Notes under the pieces: generated by a model | What the model was told of the DNA's origin: nothing | What the model saw: the letters and a program-made list of their open reading frames with translations, nothing else | Databases searched by the model: none | Source of the DNA: Deltaproteobacteria bacterium | Lineage (GTDB): Bacteria; Desulfobacterota; Dissulfuribacteria; Dissulfuribacterales; S140-46 | Length of the DNA stretch: 8,290 nt | Direction: 5' to 3' | NCBI GenBank assembly: GCA_015491585.1 | Contig: WFVQ01000265.1 | Location: 1 to 8,290 of the forward strand | Program-made: the position numbers and the translations under genes | Shown: piece after piece, positions 5,748 to 8,290 of the stretch | How positions within the stretch are numbered: the stretch's first letter is position 1 | Layout of the letters: each line of letters starts with the position of its first letter

Positions 5748-6209
5748 ATGGTGGCTGAAGGTGGCATAGCGGCGTCGGTCTGGAGGGTTGTGGAGCCCGT
5801 GGCCCATCAAGAGGGTCTGGAGATCGTCGATGTCGAGTACGTGAAGGGCGGCGCTGGGATGGTGCTCCGCATAACCATTGACAAGGAGGGCGGGGTCACC
5901 ATAGAAGACTGTGCGGACTTCAGCCGCCTGGTGGGCGACATCCTGGACGCCACCGATCCGGTGCCAGGGCCTTACAACCTCGAGGTGTCGTCTCCGGGGA
6001 TCAACCGCCCTTTGAAGCGGCCGTCCGATTTCGAGAGGTTCAGCGGCGAGAGGGTGTTGATTGAGACCAAGGCCCCCCTCGGCGGCCGTAAGAGGTTCAA
6101 GGGAGAGCTGTTGGGCCTTGAGGGGCACGAAGTGGCGGTGAACTGTCACGATGGGGTTCGGAGGATACCCATCGAGGCCATAAAGAGGGCCAGGCTGGAC
6201 GTGCTGTAA
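5748..6209 (+). CDS. rimP: ribosome maturation factor RimP
   Basis: RimP helps mature the 30S ribosomal subunit. From the ATG at 5748 the product has 153 residues, the normal length. The N-terminal domain includes the TIDKEGGVTIEDCADFSR region (43-60) and the family's best signature YNLEVSSPGINRPL (76-89). The C-terminal SH3-like part contains RKRFKGEL (114-121) and ends shortly after IPIEAIKRARL. The purine-rich GAGGCGGAAG (5733-5742) ends 5 bases before this ATG. An in-frame GTG at 5700 would add 16 residues that read through the terminator stem and T-run, which makes it an unlikely start. It is the first gene of the rimP-nusA-ylxR-infB operon, with nusA 57 bases downstream. Confidence 0.93.
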   Translation: MVAEGGIAASVWRVVEPVAHQEGLEIVDVEYVKGGAGMVLRITIDKEGGVTIEDCADFSRLVGDILDATDPVPGPYNLEVSSPGINRPLKRPSDFERFSGERVLIETKAPLGGRKRFKGELLGLEGHEVAVNCHDGVRRIPIEAIKRARLDVL

Positions 6210-6266
6210 CGGCTGGGGCACGTCAAGAGGCGCAAAGGTTAGAGTTTTAGAGAAGGAACGAGGCAG

Positions 6267-7622
6267 ATGGGACTTGAACTCAAGCGTATTATCGACCAGG
6301 TAAGCAGGGAGAAGGGGCTCGACCGCGAGGTGTTGATAGAGGCCGTGGAAGAGGCCATAAAGTCGGCGGTCAGGAAACGCTACGGCTCCAGGCTCGACCT
6401 TGAGGTCACCTTCAACGAGGAGACCGGCGAGCTGGAGGTTTTCCAGTACCGGGTGGTTACCGACCAGGTCGAGGACGAGCAGACAGAGATCTCCCTTGAG
6501 GAGGCGAAGGAGCTCGACCCCGAGAGCGAGGTCGGCGACAGCCTGGGCACCCAGATGGACATCTCCTCCCTTGGAAGGATCGCGGCGCAGTCGGCTCGGC
6601 AGGTGATAATCCAGAAGATGAAGACGGCCGAGCGCGATGTCATATATGAGGAGTTCAAGGACCGCGTCGGCGAGGTGGTCAATGGGATCATCCAGCGCTA
6701 CGACAGGGGCAACGTGATCGTGAACCTGGGGAGGACCGAGGCGGTTCTGCCCAAGGAGGAGCAGATCCCCACTGAGAGCTACCGCAGGGGCGAGAGGATC
6801 AGGGCCCTGATAGTCGAGGTCCGCAAGTCCATGAAGGACGCCCAGGTGGTCCTGTCCAGGACCCATCCAGACTTCCTGGTCAAGCTGTTCACCCTCGAGG
6901 TCCCAGAGATAGCCGACGGCATAGTCTCCATACTCGGGGTGGCGCGTGAGCCGGGCAGCCGCTCCAAAATCGCTGTCAGTTCCACCGATTCCGACGTGGA
7001 TCCGGTGGGTGCATGCGTGGGAATGAGGGGCTCAAGGGTACAGGCGGTGGTCCAGGAGCTCAGGGGAGAGAAGATCGACATCGTGCCCTGGAATCCAGAT
7101 CCTGCCAAGTATGTTTACAATGCGCTGGCTCCGGCGGAGTGCTCCAAGGTGATCGTGGACGAGGCCAACAGGGCGCTTGAGGTCATAGTCCCGGACGACC
7201 AGCTCTCCCTGGCCATAGGGAGGCAGGGGCAGAACGTCCGCCTGGCGGCCAAGCTCATGGACTGGAAGATAGACGTCAAGAGCGAGACCAGGTATGCCCA
7301 TTATCAGGATCCTGAGTATGTGCGGATGCTGGATGTGCCTGGCATGACCGAGAACATCGCCGACAAGCTCTATGATGCAGGGATCACCTCTGTGGAGAAG
7401 CTGGCGGAGGCCACCGAAGAGGTCCTGGAGAACGTGGTGATCAAGAAGGACCTGTTCCTCTCCCTCGTTGAGGCCGCCAAGGAATTCCTCGAGGCAGGCG
7501 GTGGAGAGGAGGGGACAGAGGAGTCTGAGGCTGGGGAAGGGGCGGAGGCCCTGGAGCAGCAGGACGGCCAGGAGGAGGACGGTGGTGACGGCGGAGACCA
7601 GGAAGGCCAGGAAGAGGCCTGA
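6267..7622 (+). CDS. nusA: transcription termination/antitermination factor NusA
   Basis: NusA binds RNA polymerase and nascent RNA, promotes pausing and hairpin-dependent termination, and takes part in antitermination complexes. The 451-residue product shows the polymerase-binding N-terminal domain (1 to about 130), an S1 domain (about 134-198), KH1 with GMRG (252-255), KH2 with GRQG (318-321) in a VPDDQLSLAIGRQGQNVRLA stretch, and one helix-hairpin-helix-like C-terminal domain (about 350-408). The E. coli protein has two acidic repeats after KH2; here there is one. The tail 411-451 is low complexity, almost all Gly, Glu, Asp, Gln and Ala. AAGGA (6253-6257) lies 9 bases before the ATG. The last 41 bases overlap ylxR. 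Because NusA strengthens terminators, it may act on the terminator upstream of rimP and limit its own expression (inference). Confidence 0.97.
   Translation: MGLELKRIIDQVSREKGLDREVLIEAVEEAIKSAVRKRYGSRLDLEVTFNEETGELEVFQYRVVTDQVEDEQTEISLEEAKELDPESEVGDSLGTQMDISSLGRIAAQSARQVIIQKMKTAERDVIYEEFKDRVGEVVNGIIQRYDRGNVIVNLGRTEAVLPKEEQIPTESYRRGERIRALIVEVRKSMKDAQVVLSRTHPDFLVKLFTLEVPEIADGIVSILGVAREPGSRSKIAVSSTDSDVDPVGACVGMRGSRVQAVVQELRGEKIDIVPWNPDPAKYVYNALAPAECSKVIVDEANRALEVIVPDDQLSLAIGRQGQNVRLAAKLMDWKIDVKSETRYAHYQDPEYVRMLDVPGMTENIADKLYDAGITSVEKLAEATEEVLENVVIKKDLFLSLVEAAKEFLEAGGGEEGTEESEAGEGAEALEQQDGQEEDGGDGGDQEGQEEA
7570..7578 (+). promoter_or_regulatory. ylxR ribosome-binding site inside the nusA coding region
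   Basis: AGGAGGAGG contains two overlapping perfect AGGAGG cores. The first is 6 bases before the GTG at 7582 and the second 6 bases before the GTG at 7585. In the nusA frame the same bases encode part of its acidic tail. The site decides the ylxR start and points to translational coupling. Confidence 0.6.
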
Positions 7623-7872
7623 GCGGACCTGCCTTGTGTGCCGCGGTAAGTTTCCCAAGGAAGAGCTGCGGAGGATCGCCCTGGTGGGCCGCGCCTTCGT
7701 CTGGGACGTCCACCAGCGGGCAGGTGGAAGGGGCGCTTACGTCTGCGCCAAGCCAGGTTGTCTGGAGCGGTTCGAGAGACGCCAGGCCGATTTCCTCCAG
7801 AGGGCCTTTAGGAAGAAGTTGAACAAGGAGCGGAGGGAGACCGACGGATTTTTCATCTCCCCGGGGCAGTAA
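7582..7872 (+). CDS. ylxR: YlxR (RnpM) family RNA-binding protein
   Basis: This small basic protein sits between nusA and infB in many bacteria. Members bind nucleic acid, and the Bacillus subtilis protein has been reported to modulate RNase P. From the GTG at 7582 it has 96 residues. The family signatures are RTCLVCR (16-22) and GRGAYVC (49-55), with four cysteines at 17, 20, 55 and 60 and a conserved KEELRRIAL stretch between them. The N-terminal residues before the first Cys are Arg/Lys-rich, as is the C-terminal helix. The start is chosen from the AGGAGG repeat inside nusA, and the GTG at 7585 is equally possible. The gene overlaps nusA by 41 bases in another frame and precedes infB by 27. 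An RNase P-linked protein in an operon headed by a tRNA is a suggestive pairing, but only an inference here. Confidence 0.88.
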   Translation: MVTAETRKARKRPERTCLVCRGKFPKEELRRIALVGRAFVWDVHQRAGGRGAYVCAKPGCLERFERRQADFLQRAFRKKLNKERRETDGFFISPGQ

Positions 7873-7899
7873 CGAGACAATCAGGGGGTTAAGGCTGAT

Positions 7900-8290
7900 A
7901 TGACCAAGATTAGAGTACACGAGCTGGCTAAGGAGTTCGGTCTAGCCAGTAAGGAGATGGAGGCCAAGATCAAGGAGATGGGTTACTCCATCAAGAACTA
8001 CATGAGTACTCTCGAGGATTACGAGGTCGAGGAGATCAGGCGCAGGCTCAGGGGCGAAGAACCCCCCAAGGAGGAGAAGCCGAAGGTCGTAGTCCGCAGG
8101 AGGCACCAGGTGGTGCGGCTCAAGAAGGTGGTCCGGCGCCCCAAGGAGGAGCAGTCGCCGGAGGCCGAGGCCGCGCCGCAGGAACCCCCTGTAAAGGAAA
8201 AAGAAGAGATAAAGGCCGAGGTCCAGGTCCAGCAGGCTGGCGAGGCCGAGGAGAGGGCCGAATCCGTATCTTCCGCCTTGTCTGAAAAGG
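7900..8290 (+). CDS. infB: translation initiation factor IF-2, N-terminal part (cut by window end)
   Basis: IF-2 is the GTPase that brings initiator tRNA to the ribosome. Only the first 130 codons are in the window, and no stop occurs before the right edge. The first 50 or so residues form the IF2_N domain, with MTKIRVHELAKEFG at the start and GYSIKNYMSTLED at 28-40. After it comes a charged low-complexity linker alternating Lys/Arg-rich (VVVRRRHQVVRLKKVVRR) and Glu/Pro/Ala-rich stretches, as usual before the G domain, which lies outside. AAGG (7891-7894) is 5 bases before the ATG. The gene follows ylxR by 27 bases and is part of the same operon. Identity is secure from the N-terminal domain and the gene order. 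Confidence 0.95.
   Translation, partial: MTKIRVHELAKEFGLASKEMEAKIKEMGYSIKNYMSTLEDYEVEEIRRRLRGEEPPKEEKPKVVVRRRHQVVRLKKVVRRPKEEQSPEAEAAPQEPPVKEKEEIKAEVQVQQAGEAEERAESVSSALSEK

Noticed and set aside
5532..6866. Long 444-codon minus-strand open frame across tRNA, rimP and nusA
   Set aside because: It is the antisense of three well-identified genes. Its end contains ATGLEPATPSLGS, a peptide that arises from reading tRNA genes backwards and is a known annotation artefact.
1..8290. Mobile element, CRISPR array or defence system in the window
   Set aside because: I found no transposase, integrase, spaced repeats or att-like duplication of the tRNA end. All larger genes are core or recognisable families.

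Overview
The window reads as a chromosomal housekeeping region of a GC-rich bacterium. The ProRS, Rel and IF-2 N-terminal sequences look most like those of sulfate-reducing or syntrophic Desulfobacterota (former Deltaproteobacteria). That placement is inferred from remembered family sequences, not from a search. Arg AGG and Ile ATA codons are common throughout, and I see no block with foreign codon use, no insertion sequence and no CRISPR array.

Left block, plus strand (1-4075). The block opens with the last 22 residues of an upstream gene, possibly ispG. A 133-bp spacer follows, holding a doubtful 30-residue ORF that overlaps the upstream stop. Then come proS (prolyl-tRNA synthetase with an editing domain) and a complete bifunctional rel/spoT (p)ppGpp synthetase-hydrolase 37 bp downstream. 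A tRNA-charging enzyme and the enzyme family that responds to uncharged tRNA are thus probably co-transcribed.

Middle block, minus strand (4077-5380). rpmB (zinc-ribbon type L28) ends one base from the rel stop and has its own good sigma70-type promoter. Upstream of it lies a NapH-like membrane protein with two membrane-loop CxxxCP motifs and two 4Fe-4S motifs, without any nap genes beside it. The 140-bp gap between this gene and the tRNA holds a perfect TTGACC-TC-GGTCAA palindrome of the CRP/FNR family layout.

Right block, plus strand (5480-8290). A promoter with a perfect TTGACA box precedes tRNA-Gly(CCC), followed by a 151-bp leader and then rimP, nusA, ylxR and the start of infB (cut by the window end). 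This is the conserved transcription/translation operon, which in Escherichia coli starts with the tRNA gene metY. The leader is the most interesting part of the window. It carries a strong intrinsic terminator 21 bases before rimP, a 69-nt hairpin whose 3' arm overlaps the 5' arm of that terminator, and an 8-base segment complementary to the tRNA 3' end. Together these could form an attenuator in front of nusA, whose product itself promotes termination. The structures are read directly from the sequence; the regulatory role is inference.
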